64,000 bases of DNA from Blautia sp. Marseille-P3087 (lineage in GTDB: Bacteria; Bacillota; Clostridia; Lachnospirales; Lachnospiraceae): assembly GCF_900120195.1 (NCBI RefSeq), contig NZ_LT635539.1:2778441-2842440 (forward strand), written 5' to 3'. Made by a program: the position numbers and the translations under genes. Shown here piece by piece: positions 25,129 through 32,227 of the stretch. The notes under the pieces are model-generated. The model had not been told where the DNA came from, did not search any database, and saw nothing but the letters and a program-made list of their open reading frames with translations. Within the stretch, counting starts at the first letter, position 1, and every line of letters begins with the position of its first letter.

Positions 25129-25440
25129 ATGTTTCCGATTGAGACGATTTCTGCGAAGATGCTTGATTATTATGTCGGGCGTTCGGATGCGTTGATTATA
25201 GATCTGCGGGATGCAGGCTCTTATAACAAGAGTCATGTAAAAGGAGCAGTCAATGTTCCGTATGGAGAACTGGAGGGGGAATATGATTTTCCAAAAGAGA
25301 AACTGCTTGTTTTTTACTGCGACAGAGGTGGTGCGAGTATGGCAGCAGCGAGAGAATTTGTGCGCAGAGGATATAGAACACGGTCGGTCATAGGCGGATT
25401 TGCGGCATACAGAGGAAGAAATCTTGTAATTTCCAGATAA
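25129..25440 (+). CDS. Single-domain rhodanese-like protein
   Basis: About 103 residues forming one rhodanese fold: ISAKMLDYYVGRSDALIIDLRDAGSYNKSHVKGAVNVPY, then the active-site loop VFYCDRGGAS with the catalytic Cys, and GFAAYRGR. It probably transfers sulfane sulfur or acts as a redox/sulfur carrier. The start at 25129 has AAGGA 9 nt upstream. In-frame ATG codons at 25102 and 25048 are weaker choices. Downstream genes of the phosphoesterase cluster follow after 89 nt. Confidence 0.82.
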   Translation: MFPIETISAKMLDYYVGRSDALIIDLRDAGSYNKSHVKGAVNVPYGELEGEYDFPKEKLLVFYCDRGGASMAAAREFVRRGYRTRSVIGGFAAYRGRNLVISR

Positions 25441-25529
25441 CCATGATAAGGTAGACTGTAAAGAATAATTGTTGGCGCAGACCGTGCAGAGAGTGCGGGT
25501 CAGAACCAACAGAGCAGAGGAGAATTTAT

Positions 25530-26075
25530 ATGAAATACATGTTTGCATCAGATGTGCATGGTTCGGCGTATTACTGCCGGAAAATGCTCGAAACATATAA
25601 AAAAGAACAGGCAGAACGCCTGGTATTACTGGGCGATCTGCTTTATCATGGGCCGAGAAATGATCTTCCGAAGGAGTATGCTCCGAAAGAAGTGATCAAA
25701 ATGCTCAACGGTATGAAGCAGGAAATCTATGCAGTACGTGGTAACTGCGAAGCAGAGGTAGACCAGATGGTACTGGAATTTCCGGTGATGGCAGATTACT
25801 GCATTCTGGCAATCGACGGGCTGACTTTTTATGCGACACATGGACATGTCTATAATGAAAATAATCTTCCGCCGTTTTGTTCGGGAGATATCCTGATCCA
25901 TGGACATACACATGTGCTGAAAGCAGAGCAGAGAGAGAATTATATCCTTCTGAATCCGGGTTCCGTATCTATTCCGAAAGAAGGAAATCCGCCAACTTAT
26001 GCGGTTCTGGAGGATAAAGTTTTTACGATTAAAGATTTTGACGGAAATATTGTCAAAGAAATGAGGCTCGGATGA
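25530..26075 (+). CDS. yfcE: YfcE-family metallophosphodiesterase
   Basis: A 181-residue calcineurin-like phosphoesterase with all metal motifs: FASDVHGS, LLGDLLYHGPRN, VRGNCEAEVD, FYATHGHVYN and LIHGHTHVLKAE, and the family ending LLNPGSVSIPKEGNPPTYAVL. It hydrolyses phosphodiesters with Mn2+; the natural substrate is unknown. It overlaps the methyltransferase gene by 4 nt (ATGA), starting a four-gene translationally coupled cluster. A second, shorter homologue closes the same cluster at 27801. Confidence 0.9.
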   Translation: MKYMFASDVHGSAYYCRKMLETYKKEQAERLVLLGDLLYHGPRNDLPKEYAPKEVIKMLNGMKQEIYAVRGNCEAEVDQMVLEFPVMADYCILAIDGLTFYATHGHVYNENNLPPFCSGDILIHGHTHVLKAEQRENYILLNPGSVSIPKEGNPPTYAVLEDKVFTIKDFDGNIVKEMRLG

Positions 26076-27223
26076 AATATATGGAATTGATCGCACCATG
26101 CCATTTTGGTATGGAGGCAGTGCTGAAGCGCGAGATCCTTGATCTGGGATACGAGATCAGCAAAGTAGAAGATGGTAAAGTAACTTTTCTTGCCGATGCG
26201 GAGGGAATCGCACAGGCGAATATGTTTCTTCGTACGACAGAGAGGATCCTTCTCAAAGCAGGAGAGTTTAAAGCGGTCACATTTGATGAACTTTTTGAAA
26301 AAACAAAAGCAATCCCGTGGGAAGAATATATTCCGAAAGATGGCAAATTCTGGGTGGCAAAGGCAAATTCCGTGAAGAGTGCGCTGTTCAGCCCATCTGA
26401 TATTCAGTCCATTATGAAAAAAGCAATTGTTGAAAGACTGAAAAGTGTTTATGGAATTTCATGGTTTCAGGAAGATGGGGCAAGCTTCCCGATCCGTGTT
26501 TCTTTTATGAAAGATGTTGCAACGATCGGCATCGATACTTCCGGTGTTTCCCTTCATAAGAGAGGGTATCGTCAGATGACTGTCAAGGCTCCGATCACTG
26601 AAACACTTGCAGCAGCGCTTATCATGCTGACACCGTGGAACAAAGACAGAATCCTTGTCGACCCGTTTTGCGGAAGTGGTACTTTCCCGATTGAGGCGGC
26701 AATGATCGCAGCAGATATGGCACCGGGAATGAACCGTTCCTTCCTCGCAGAAGACTGGAAACATCTGGTTCCGCGTAAATGCTGGTATGATGCGCTTGAA
26801 GAGGCACAGGATCGTGTCAATACAGATATTCAGACAGATATTCAGGGATATGATATTGATGCAGAGGCTCTGAAAGCAGCACGTTCCAACGCGAAGATGG
26901 CAGGTGTGGACGGACTGATCCATTTCCAGCAGCGTGCAGTGAAGGATCTCAGCCATCAGAAGCCGTATGGGTTTATTATCACCAATCCGCCTTATGGCGA
27001 GCGTCTGGAAGAAAAAGAAGCGCTTCCGCAGCTTTACCGTGAGATCGGGGAGAGTTACAACCGTCTGGATAAATGGTCGATGTATCTGATCACATCCTAT
27101 GACAGGGCGGAGAACGATATTGGAAGAAAAGCGGACAAGAATCGTAAGATATACAATGGAATGCTGAAAACATATTACTACCAGTTTTTGGGTCCGAAAC
27201 CGCCAAGGAGGAAAAAAGATTGA
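26072..27223 (+). CDS. THUMP-domain rRNA (guanine-N2) methyltransferase, RlmL/RlmK-type
   Basis: A 383-residue protein: ferredoxin-like and THUMP region (about 1-165), then a class I SAM methyltransferase domain with VDPFCGSGTFPIEAAMIA and the catalytic IITNPPYGERLEE. It matches the short YpsC-type proteins of Firmicutes that correspond to the N-terminal half of E. coli RlmL, which modifies G2445 of 23S rRNA. It is coupled by 4-nt overlaps to the preceding yfcE and the following rdgB. Confidence 0.9.
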   Translation: MKYMELIAPCHFGMEAVLKREILDLGYEISKVEDGKVTFLADAEGIAQANMFLRTTERILLKAGEFKAVTFDELFEKTKAIPWEEYIPKDGKFWVAKANSVKSALFSPSDIQSIMKKAIVERLKSVYGISWFQEDGASFPIRVSFMKDVATIGIDTSGVSLHKRGYRQMTVKAPITETLAAALIMLTPWNKDRILVDPFCGSGTFPIEAAMIAADMAPGMNRSFLAEDWKHLVPRKCWYDALEEAQDRVNTDIQTDIQGYDIDAEALKAARSNAKMAGVDGLIHFQQRAVKDLSHQKPYGFIITNPPYGERLEEKEALPQLYREIGESYNRLDKWSMYLITSYDRAENDIGRKADKNRKIYNGMLKTYYYQFLGPKPPRRKKD

Positions 27224-27804
27224 AAAAAGTGATTTTTGCAACAGGTAATGAGGGGAAAATGAAAGAAATCCGTGAGATTCTTGGAGATCTTGATATCGAA
27301 CTTCTTTCCTTAAAAGATGCCGGCATTCATGCAAACATTGTAGAAGATGGCAAAACTTTTGAGGAGAATGCACAGATCAAGGCAAAAGCAATCTGTGAGA
27401 TGACAGGTGAGATCGTACTGGCAGATGATTCCGGACTTGAGATTGATTATCTGAATAAAGAGCCGGGAATTTATTCCGCACGTTATATGGGGGAAGATAC
27501 TTCCTACCATATCAAGAATGCGAAGCTGATCGAACGACTGGAAGGTGTGCCGGATGAAAAGAGAACTGCAAGATTTGTATGTGCGATTGCAGCAGCGTTC
27601 CCCGATGGAAGCATGAAGACTGTCCGCGCAACGATGGAAGGCCGGATCGGATATAAAGAGAGCGGAGAAAACGGCTTCGGCTATGACCCTATTTTTTATC
27701 TTCCGGAATATGGTTGTACTTCTGCGGAAATTTCCATGGAAGAAAAAAACAAAATCAGCCACAGAGGAAAGGCACTGCGGGCAATTAAGGATGAACTTCG
27801 ATGA
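27220..27804 (+). CDS. rdgB: XTP/dITP diphosphatase (RdgB/HAM1)
   Basis: A 194-residue Ham1 protein with FATGNEGKMKEI at the start, VEDGKTFEENAQIKAKA, VLADDSGLEIDYLNKEPGIYSARY and GYDPIFYLPEYG..SAEISMEEKNKISHRGKAL. It removes non-canonical purine nucleotides (XTP, dITP). The start codon is TTG at 27220, with AAGGAGG upstream, overlapping the methyltransferase stop. The next gene overlaps its stop by 4 nt. Confidence 0.94.
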   Translation: MKKVIFATGNEGKMKEIREILGDLDIELLSLKDAGIHANIVEDGKTFEENAQIKAKAICEMTGEIVLADDSGLEIDYLNKEPGIYSARYMGEDTSYHIKNAKLIERLEGVPDEKRTARFVCAIAAAFPDGSMKTVRATMEGRIGYKESGENGFGYDPIFYLPEYGCTSAEISMEEKNKISHRGKALRAIKDELR

Positions 27805-28277
27805 AAGTTCTGATTGTCAGTGACACACATGGCCGTGATGAAAATCTGGAGCAAGTGGTAATGAATGAAGCACCGTTTGATATGTTTGTGCATTGTGGAG
27901 ATGTGGAAGGCAGGGAAATCTTTATTGAGGCACTCGTGGAATGTCCGTGCTGCATTGTGTCGGGAAATAATGATTTCTTTTCGGATCTTCCGAGAGAAGA
28001 AGAGATTGAGATCGATGGAAATAAAGTGTTGGTAACGCATGGGCACTATTATGGAGTATCGATGGACATTTCCGGTGTGGCAGAAGAGGCTGCATCCAGA
28101 GACTGCCAGGCGGTCTTTTTCGGACATACGCACAAGCCGGTCGTTGAGGAAATAGATGGAGTACTTGCAATTAATCCCGGAAGTCTGTCTTATCCGAGGC
28201 AGCATGGCAGAAGACCAAGTTATGCGGTTCTGGAGGTGTCTGGCGGAAAAATGTCGGCTGAGATTCGATATTTGTGA
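27801..28277 (+). CDS. MJ0936/YfcE-type metallophosphoesterase
   Basis: A 158-residue phosphoesterase with VSDTHGRDENLE, FVHCGDVEG, VSGNNDFFSDL, VTHGHYYGVS and FFGHTHKPVVEE, ending INPGSLSYPRQHGRRPSYAVLEV. It commonly follows rdgB in Firmicutes. It is a paralogue of the enzyme at 25530 but about 20 residues shorter. A strong terminator closes the cluster 7 nt after the stop. Confidence 0.9.
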   Translation: MKVLIVSDTHGRDENLEQVVMNEAPFDMFVHCGDVEGREIFIEALVECPCCIVSGNNDFFSDLPREEEIEIDGNKVLVTHGHYYGVSMDISGVAEEAASRDCQAVFFGHTHKPVVEEIDGVLAINPGSLSYPRQHGRRPSYAVLEVSGGKMSAEIRYL

Positions 28278-28283
28278 TGAATG

Positions 28284-28330
28284 AGCCACTGTTCTGCAGA
28301 AGAATGTGAAACTGCAGGAGAGTGGCTTTT
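28284..28330 (+). terminator. Intrinsic terminator of the phosphoesterase cluster
   Basis: AGCCACTGTTCTGCAG pairs with CTGCAGGAGAGTGGCT with minor bulges and is followed by TTTT at 28327-28330. Confidence 0.82.
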
Positions 28331-28356
28331 ATGTTGCCGGAAAAATTTTGCGCGGG

Positions 28357-28590
28357 GATGACTTAGAGAAAAATAAGTGCCGGGGGAGTCAACGAAATTT
28401 GGGACTGTGTGTGACTTGCAGAAAAGTAAGTGTTGGAGGAGTCAACGAAATTTGGTGCTGTGTGTGACTTGCAGGAAAGTAAGTATTGGCGGAGTCAACG
28501 AAATTTGCGGGCTACGGATGACTTGCAGAAGAGTAAGTATTGATGGAGTCCACAAAATCTCTGAAAATGTATGACTTAATAGAGGGTAAG
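28357..28590. repeat. Tandem repeat, about 53-bp unit, 4.5 copies
   Basis: The anchor GAGTCAACGAAATTTG recurs at 28386, 28439 and 28492, and degenerately (GAGTCCACAAAATCT) at 28546: periods of 53, 53 and 54. A second anchor, TGACTTGCAGAAAAGTAAGT, recurs with the same spacing. Within each unit TGACT and AGTCA, and ACTT and AAGT, are inverted, so each unit can form a small hairpin. It is conserved across the whole unit, unlike CRISPR. It lies between a terminator and a tRNA array. A 65-codon open frame spans it but has no supporting features. Confidence 0.85.
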
Positions 28591-28674
28591 TAGAAATTAA
28601 ATCAAAGAATTGGCAAAATCTGAATGATTTAAATAAGAATAACAGAATCGAGGGTCAATTTGATTGGCAGAATG

Positions 28675-28702
28675 AAAAAAGGGACCGATCAGGTCCCTTT
28701 TT
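28675..28702 (-). terminator. Terminator of the tRNA operon
   Basis: On the minus strand AAAAAGGGACC pairs with GGTCCCTTTTTT, just downstream of tRNA-Leu. Confidence 0.85.
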
Positions 28703-28708
28703 CAGTAG

Positions 28709-28790
28709 TGCGGATAACAGGACTTGAACCTGCACGTCGTAAAACACCAGAACCTAAATCTGGCGCGTCTGCCAATTCCGCCATATCCGC
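28709..28790 (-). tRNA. tRNA-Leu (UAG)
   Basis: An 82-nt cloverleaf. Acceptor GCGGATA/TATCCGC, discriminator A, anticodon loop TTTAGGT (anticodon UAG) in a CCAGA/TCTGG stem, a class II variable arm, and T loop TTCAAGT. CCA is not encoded. Confidence 0.93.
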
Positions 28791-28851
28791 GTATGTATAT
28801 TTAAATATGTAAACTGAATTGTAACTTCTGTATTTTTTATACAGGTATTGA

Positions 28852-28879
28852 AAAAGCACTATCAAATGATAGTGCTTAG
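28852..28879 (-). terminator. Terminator between tRNA-Lys and tRNA-Leu
   Basis: On the minus strand AAGCACTATCA pairs perfectly with TGATAGTGCTT, followed by T's. This would end transcripts of the six upstream tRNAs, leaving tRNA-Leu to read-through or its own promoter. Confidence 0.75.
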
Positions 28880-28884
28880 TTCAA

Positions 28885-28957
28885 TGAGACATCGGGGATT
28901 CGAACCCCGGACAACTTGATTAAAAGTCAAGTGCTCTACCAACTGAGCTAATATCCC
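28885..28957 (-). tRNA. tRNA-Lys (UUU)
   Basis: A 73-nt cloverleaf. Acceptor GGGATAT/ATGTCTC with wobble pairs, anticodon loop CTTTTAA (UUU) in a CTTGA/TCAAG stem, and T arm CCGGG-GTTCGAA-TCCCCG. Confidence 0.93.
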
Positions 28958-28968
28958 ATATTAGAAGA

Positions 28969-29040
28969 CTGGGCTAGCTGGATTCGAACCAGCGAATGCA
29001 GCAGTCAAAGTGCTGTGCCTTACCGCTTGGCGATAGCCCA
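28969..29040 (-). tRNA. tRNA-Gln (UUG)
   Basis: A 72-nt cloverleaf. Acceptor TGGGCTA/TAGCCCA, discriminator G, anticodon loop CTTTGAC (UUG) in a CAGCA/TGCTG stem. The U1-A72 pair and G73 fit glutamine identity. Confidence 0.94.
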
Positions 29041-29048
29041 AAAGGCAG

Positions 29049-29122
29049 GGTGGATACAGGGATTCGAACCCTGGGCCTCCAGAGCCACAATCTGGCGCGC
29101 TAACCAACTGCGCTATACCCAC
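29049..29122 (-). tRNA. tRNA-His (GUG)
   Basis: A 74-nt body with acceptor GTGGGTA/TATCCAC, anticodon loop TTGTGGC (GUG), and discriminator C. A G at 29123 supplies the extra G(-1) opposite C73 typical of tRNA-His. Confidence 0.94.
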
Positions 29123-29127
29123 CACAG

Positions 29128-29201
<74 letters not shown>

Positions 29202-29224
29202 ATTTCTCTGCTATCTTACAGAGA

Positions 29225-29295
29225 AGCGGGTGATGGGAATCGAACCCACGTATCCAGCTTGGAAGGCTGGTGTTCTACCATTGAACTACACCCGC
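29225..29295 (-). tRNA. tRNA-Gly (UCC)
   Basis: A 71-nt cloverleaf. Acceptor GCGGGTG/CACCCGC, anticodon loop CTTCCAA (UCC) in a CCAGC/GCTGG stem, discriminator T. Confidence 0.94.
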
Positions 29296-29325
29296 ATGGT
29301 CGCTGAAACGGTATTGTTTACAGCA

Positions 29326-29400
29326 TCGGGGTGACAGGATTCGAACCTGCGGCCTCCTGGTCCCAAACCAGGCGCTCTAGCCAAGCTGAGCCACACCCCG
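29326..29400 (-). tRNA. tRNA-Pro (UGG)
   Basis: A 75-nt cloverleaf. Acceptor CGGGGTG/CACCCCG, anticodon loop TTTGGGA (UGG) in a CCTGG/CCAGG stem, discriminator A. It is the first tRNA after the promoter. Confidence 0.94.
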
Positions 29401-29452
29401 TTAACGGTATTTAGTTGTTTGCGTTTTTGCTTTGTCGCTTGACGCAAGACAT

Positions 29453-29481
29453 ATTATATTATAGCAATATTCAAATGTCAA
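29453..29481 (-). promoter_or_regulatory. Strong promoter of the tRNA operon
   Basis: On the minus strand TTGACA (29481-29476) and TATAAT (29458-29453) are separated by 17 nt, an exact consensus. It lies about 50 nt before tRNA-Pro. The gap from 29482 to 29677 is very A+T-rich, with no other gene seen. Confidence 0.9.
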
Positions 29482-29677
29482 CAACTTTTTTTGTATTTTT
29501 TTCGAAAAAATTTTAAATATCTCAAAAACCCTTATTTTTCAAGGCTTTCCGGATAAAAAAAGTTTTTAATTTTAATGAAACCGGGATAAAAAACATCGAA
29601 ATGAGATACATTTAGTTGGAAAAAATACAGAAGAATGTTACAATAAAAACCAGCCAATAGAAATAAGGAGAATCAAA

Positions 29678-30412
29678 ATGAACGTACAGGAGTTTCAGAA
29701 TAAATTAAAAGAAATTCAGGAAATTGCGAAACAGAATAGAAATACATTAACAGCAACAGACATCCGAGAAGTTTTTGAAGGCTGTGATCTTGATAAGAGT
29801 CAGCTTACCGGAGTTTTGAAGTATCTGACTTCTCAGGGAATTGTGATCGAAGGTATGAAAAAGGCTGAGGAAACAGCGAAAGCGCCGGAATACAAAAAAG
29901 TTCCGCTGACACCGGAAGAGGAGGCATATCTCAATGAATATCTGGAAAACCTGCCGGTTATTGCAGATATTGACCTCGACGTGCTGTTTGAGCAGCTTTC
30001 GAAGGGAGAAAAGTCAGCAGTACAGACCCTTGCTTCTTATTACATGAAAGCAACGGCAGAGCTTGCAGCAGATATGAATGCAAAAGAGATTCTTCTTGCA
30101 GATTTGATCCAGGAGGCAAATCTGAGCCTGATCCAGGCGCTGGACAATGCCGGTGAAGAACTTCGTGATGAAGAATGGCTTCTTGCAGAGGTGAGAAAAG
30201 GCATTCTTCAGGTGATTGAAGAGCAGACACAGGTGAAGTTTGCTGATGACAGTCTGGTTGCCAGAGTAGAAAAGCTTGAAAGTGCAGTCCGTGAGTTGAA
30301 TGATGATGAAGATGACAAGAATGCATTCAGTATTGATGAGCTTGCAATCATTCTGGATATGAAAGTTGATGAAATTAGAGATATTCTTCGCCTGACCGGA
30401 GATGACAAGTAA
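29678..30412 (+). CDS. Sigma-70-like protein lacking recognisable promoter-binding regions
   Basis: A 244-residue acidic protein. Residues about 5-57 read like sigma-70 region 1.1 (TATDIREVFEGCDLDKSQLTGVLKYLTSQGIVI). Residues about 70-175 resemble regions 1.2-2.1/2.2 (PLTPEEEAYLNEYLENL, ILLADLIQEANLSLIQALDNAG). Residues about 215-242 resemble region 3 (FSIDELAIILDMKVDEIRDILRLTG). The region 2.3-2.4 (-10 recognition) and region 4 (-35) motifs are missing. AAGGAG lies before the ATG. It may bind RNA polymerase core or an anti-sigma partner without directing promoters; that is inference. Confidence 0.7.
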   Translation: MNVQEFQNKLKEIQEIAKQNRNTLTATDIREVFEGCDLDKSQLTGVLKYLTSQGIVIEGMKKAEETAKAPEYKKVPLTPEEEAYLNEYLENLPVIADIDLDVLFEQLSKGEKSAVQTLASYYMKATAELAADMNAKEILLADLIQEANLSLIQALDNAGEELRDEEWLLAEVRKGILQVIEEQTQVKFADDSLVARVEKLESAVRELNDDEDDKNAFSIDELAIILDMKVDEIRDILRLTGDDK

Positions 30413-30517
30413 AAAATACAAAGTTAGCTAAGAAAAACAATTTGTTCGGATTTCGGGTATTTTGTTGAATCCTGAGTAAATGCGTGGTATTATAAAGGCA
30501 TATGGGAGGTATTTTTT

Positions 30518-30892
30518 ATGCAAATCAGAGAATCGGCAGAGGATTACCTTGAGGCGATCCTTGTATTGTCAAGAAAAGGCGGCGGGGTTCGTTCCGTTGA
30601 TATAGCCACAATGCTCGGGGTATCCAAGCCAAGTGTTAGCCATGCGATGAAACTTCTCAGGGAAGATGGATATATTGCAATGGACCGTTATGGTACAGTG
30701 ACACTGATGGAGAAAGGTGCAGAGATTGCCAACAGGATTTATGAGAGACATACCGTTCTGACAAAGATGCTGGAAGGACTGGGGGTATCAGCAGATACGG
30801 CAAGATGTGATGCGTGCAAGATGGAGCATGATGTCAGTGATGAAAGTTTTGAGAAGATCAAAGAGCATTTGAGAGCAAAAGGTGAAATTTAA
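30518..30892 (+). CDS. DtxR/MntR-family metal-dependent regulator (paralogue 1)
   Basis: A 124-residue protein: ESAEDYLEAILVL, a winged helix (SVDIATMLGVSKPSVSHAMKLLREDGYI) and the dimerisation region with metal-ligand candidates ERHTVLTKML, CDACKMEHDVSDESFEKI. The family represses iron or manganese uptake. It shares about half its residues by eye with the regulator at 41279 beside feoAB. No target operator was found close by. AGGAGG... equivalent GGGAGG precedes the ATG. Confidence 0.88.
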   Translation: MQIRESAEDYLEAILVLSRKGGGVRSVDIATMLGVSKPSVSHAMKLLREDGYIAMDRYGTVTLMEKGAEIANRIYERHTVLTKMLEGLGVSADTARCDACKMEHDVSDESFEKIKEHLRAKGEI

Positions 30893-30900
30893 GCAGAATA

Positions 30901-30960
30901 AAAAAGGTCATCATGATCAGGATTGAAAATGTAACAATTCTGAAAGTGATGACCTTTTTT
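30901..30960 (+). terminator. Intrinsic terminator after the DtxR gene
   Basis: AAAAAGGTCATCA (30901-30913) pairs with TGATGACCTTTTT (30947-30959), with a smaller hairpin-capable segment between. Confidence 0.85.
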
Positions 30961-31077
30961 GTGTAATAGGAAATTACTCCGTAATATTCCTATTACACAA
31001 AAACGCTCCGCGAGGATGCGACCAGATGCATGAGGAATATGTCTGCTTAAGCAGACTGCATCTGGCGCGCAAAGCGT
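30960..31077. repeat. Two adjacent palindromic elements between converging genes
   Basis: TGTGTAATAGGAA..TTCCTATTACACA (30960-30999) is a near-perfect hairpin around ATTACTCCGTAAT. Directly after, ACGCTCCGCG...CCAGATGCA pairs with TGCATCTGG..CGCAAAGCGT (31003-31077), capped by the palindrome TCTGCTTAAGCAGA. The loop motifs of repeats A-D are absent, so it is a different element type. The remaining bases to 31158 show only a short AAGCGGA/TCCGCTT hairpin. Confidence 0.7.
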
Positions 31078-31158
31078 AGCAAGTCCATCGAAGATTGAAG
31101 GATTCAGGGAGTTTGAAGCGGACTTGTCCGCTTTGTTTATTGGAAAAATGTCTGGTAT

Positions 31159-32079
31159 TTATGAAACTGCAGATTCTTTCTGCGGCAGCTGTGCAAGAAT
31201 GATTGCACCAAACATCAGAACACAGCCAAAGATTTCACGGCTGCTTAAGTGCTGTCCGAGGATTATCCATCCGGCAAGCACGGAAATACAGGATTCCAGG
31301 CTGAGAATCAGGGAAGCAACTGTCGGATTCATGTTTTTCTGGCCGACGATCTGCAGGGTATAAGCCACACCGCTTGACATAACACCGGCATAAAGAATCG
31401 GGATCCATGCAGCGAGGATTCCGGACAGATTCGGATGCTCAAAAAGCAATGCCGGGACACCGGACAGGATGCCGCAGATCAGAAACTGAATGCAGGACAT
31501 TTTTACTCCATCAACGAGCGGAGAAAAATGATCAATAACCAAAATATGACCGGAAAAAAGAACTGCACCGATGATTAGAAGAAGTTCACCTTTGCCGACT
31601 GCAAGCCCCTCTCCGGGAGTCAGACACAGGAGATAAAGTCCGCACAGAGAAAGCAGGACTGCAATCCAGATAAAGGGGCTGCATTTCTTTTTAAGGAAAA
31701 TACCGATGATCGGAACAATGATGATGTAACATGCAGTAATAAAACCGGCTTTTCCAACGGTTGTGTATTTAATACCAAACTGCTGAAAATTGCCTGCAAG
31801 ACAGAGCATGATACCACAGCAGATTCCTCCGATGAGCAGTGTTTTACGCCCGGATGCGGAAGATTCACACTTTTTTTCTGCTTCGGAACGTGTTTTGTCA
31901 AGTACTTTAATGACCGGGAGCAGGGTCAGTGCACCGATAAGATTTCGCACGGCATTAAATGTAAATCCGCCAATGTAGTCCATGCTGACACTCTGGGCGA
32001 CAAAGGCGACACCCCATATAGTAGCGGTCAAAAGAAGCAGAAGCGAATTTCTGACCGGGATTGAATTCTCTTTTTTCAT
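31159..32079 (-). CDS. EamA/DMT-family transporter
   Basis: About 306 residues with ten hydrophobic helices in two EamA repeats. The first includes LLLTATIWGVAFVAQSVSMDYIGGFTFNAVRNLIGALTLLPV; the second includes AGVMSSGVAYTLQIVGQKNMNPTVASLILSLESCISVLAGWIILGQ. It is probably a metabolite exporter of unknown specificity. The start at 32079 has GAGGAG about 10 nt upstream; ATG codons farther upstream give a hydrophilic extension. It converges on the DtxR gene. Confidence 0.87.
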   Translation of the reverse strand: MKKENSIPVRNSLLLLLTATIWGVAFVAQSVSMDYIGGFTFNAVRNLIGALTLLPVIKVLDKTRSEAEKKCESSASGRKTLLIGGICCGIMLCLAGNFQQFGIKYTTVGKAGFITACYIIIVPIIGIFLKKKCSPFIWIAVLLSLCGLYLLCLTPGEGLAVGKGELLLIIGAVLFSGHILVIDHFSPLVDGVKMSCIQFLICGILSGVPALLFEHPNLSGILAAWIPILYAGVMSSGVAYTLQIVGQKNMNPTVASLILSLESCISVLAGWIILGQHLSSREIFGCVLMFGAIILAQLPQKESAVS

Positions 32080-32161
32080 AATAGTAGTTCTCCTCATAGT
32101 TTCTCTCAAGTCTGTATCCATGTATTATATAGCATAACTATACAATGTTAAAGAATGAAAA

Positions 32162-32197
32162 TAAAAAATGCAGGCCCTGTATGAGCAGGACCCGCAT
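32162..32197 (-). terminator. Terminator of the guaD-purine permease operon
   Basis: On the minus strand ATGCGGGTCCTG pairs with CAGGGCCTGCAT and is followed by TTTTTTATTTT. Confidence 0.8.
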
Positions 32198-32227
32198 GAA
32201 TTATTATAAAATCATAAATAATAAAAA

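Noticed and set aside
28377..28574. 65-codon frame in the 53-bp tandem repeat, and a possible CRISPR array
   Set aside because: The repeat is conserved through the whole unit, so there are no spacers. The frame has no start signal, and the period is not a multiple of three in every copy.
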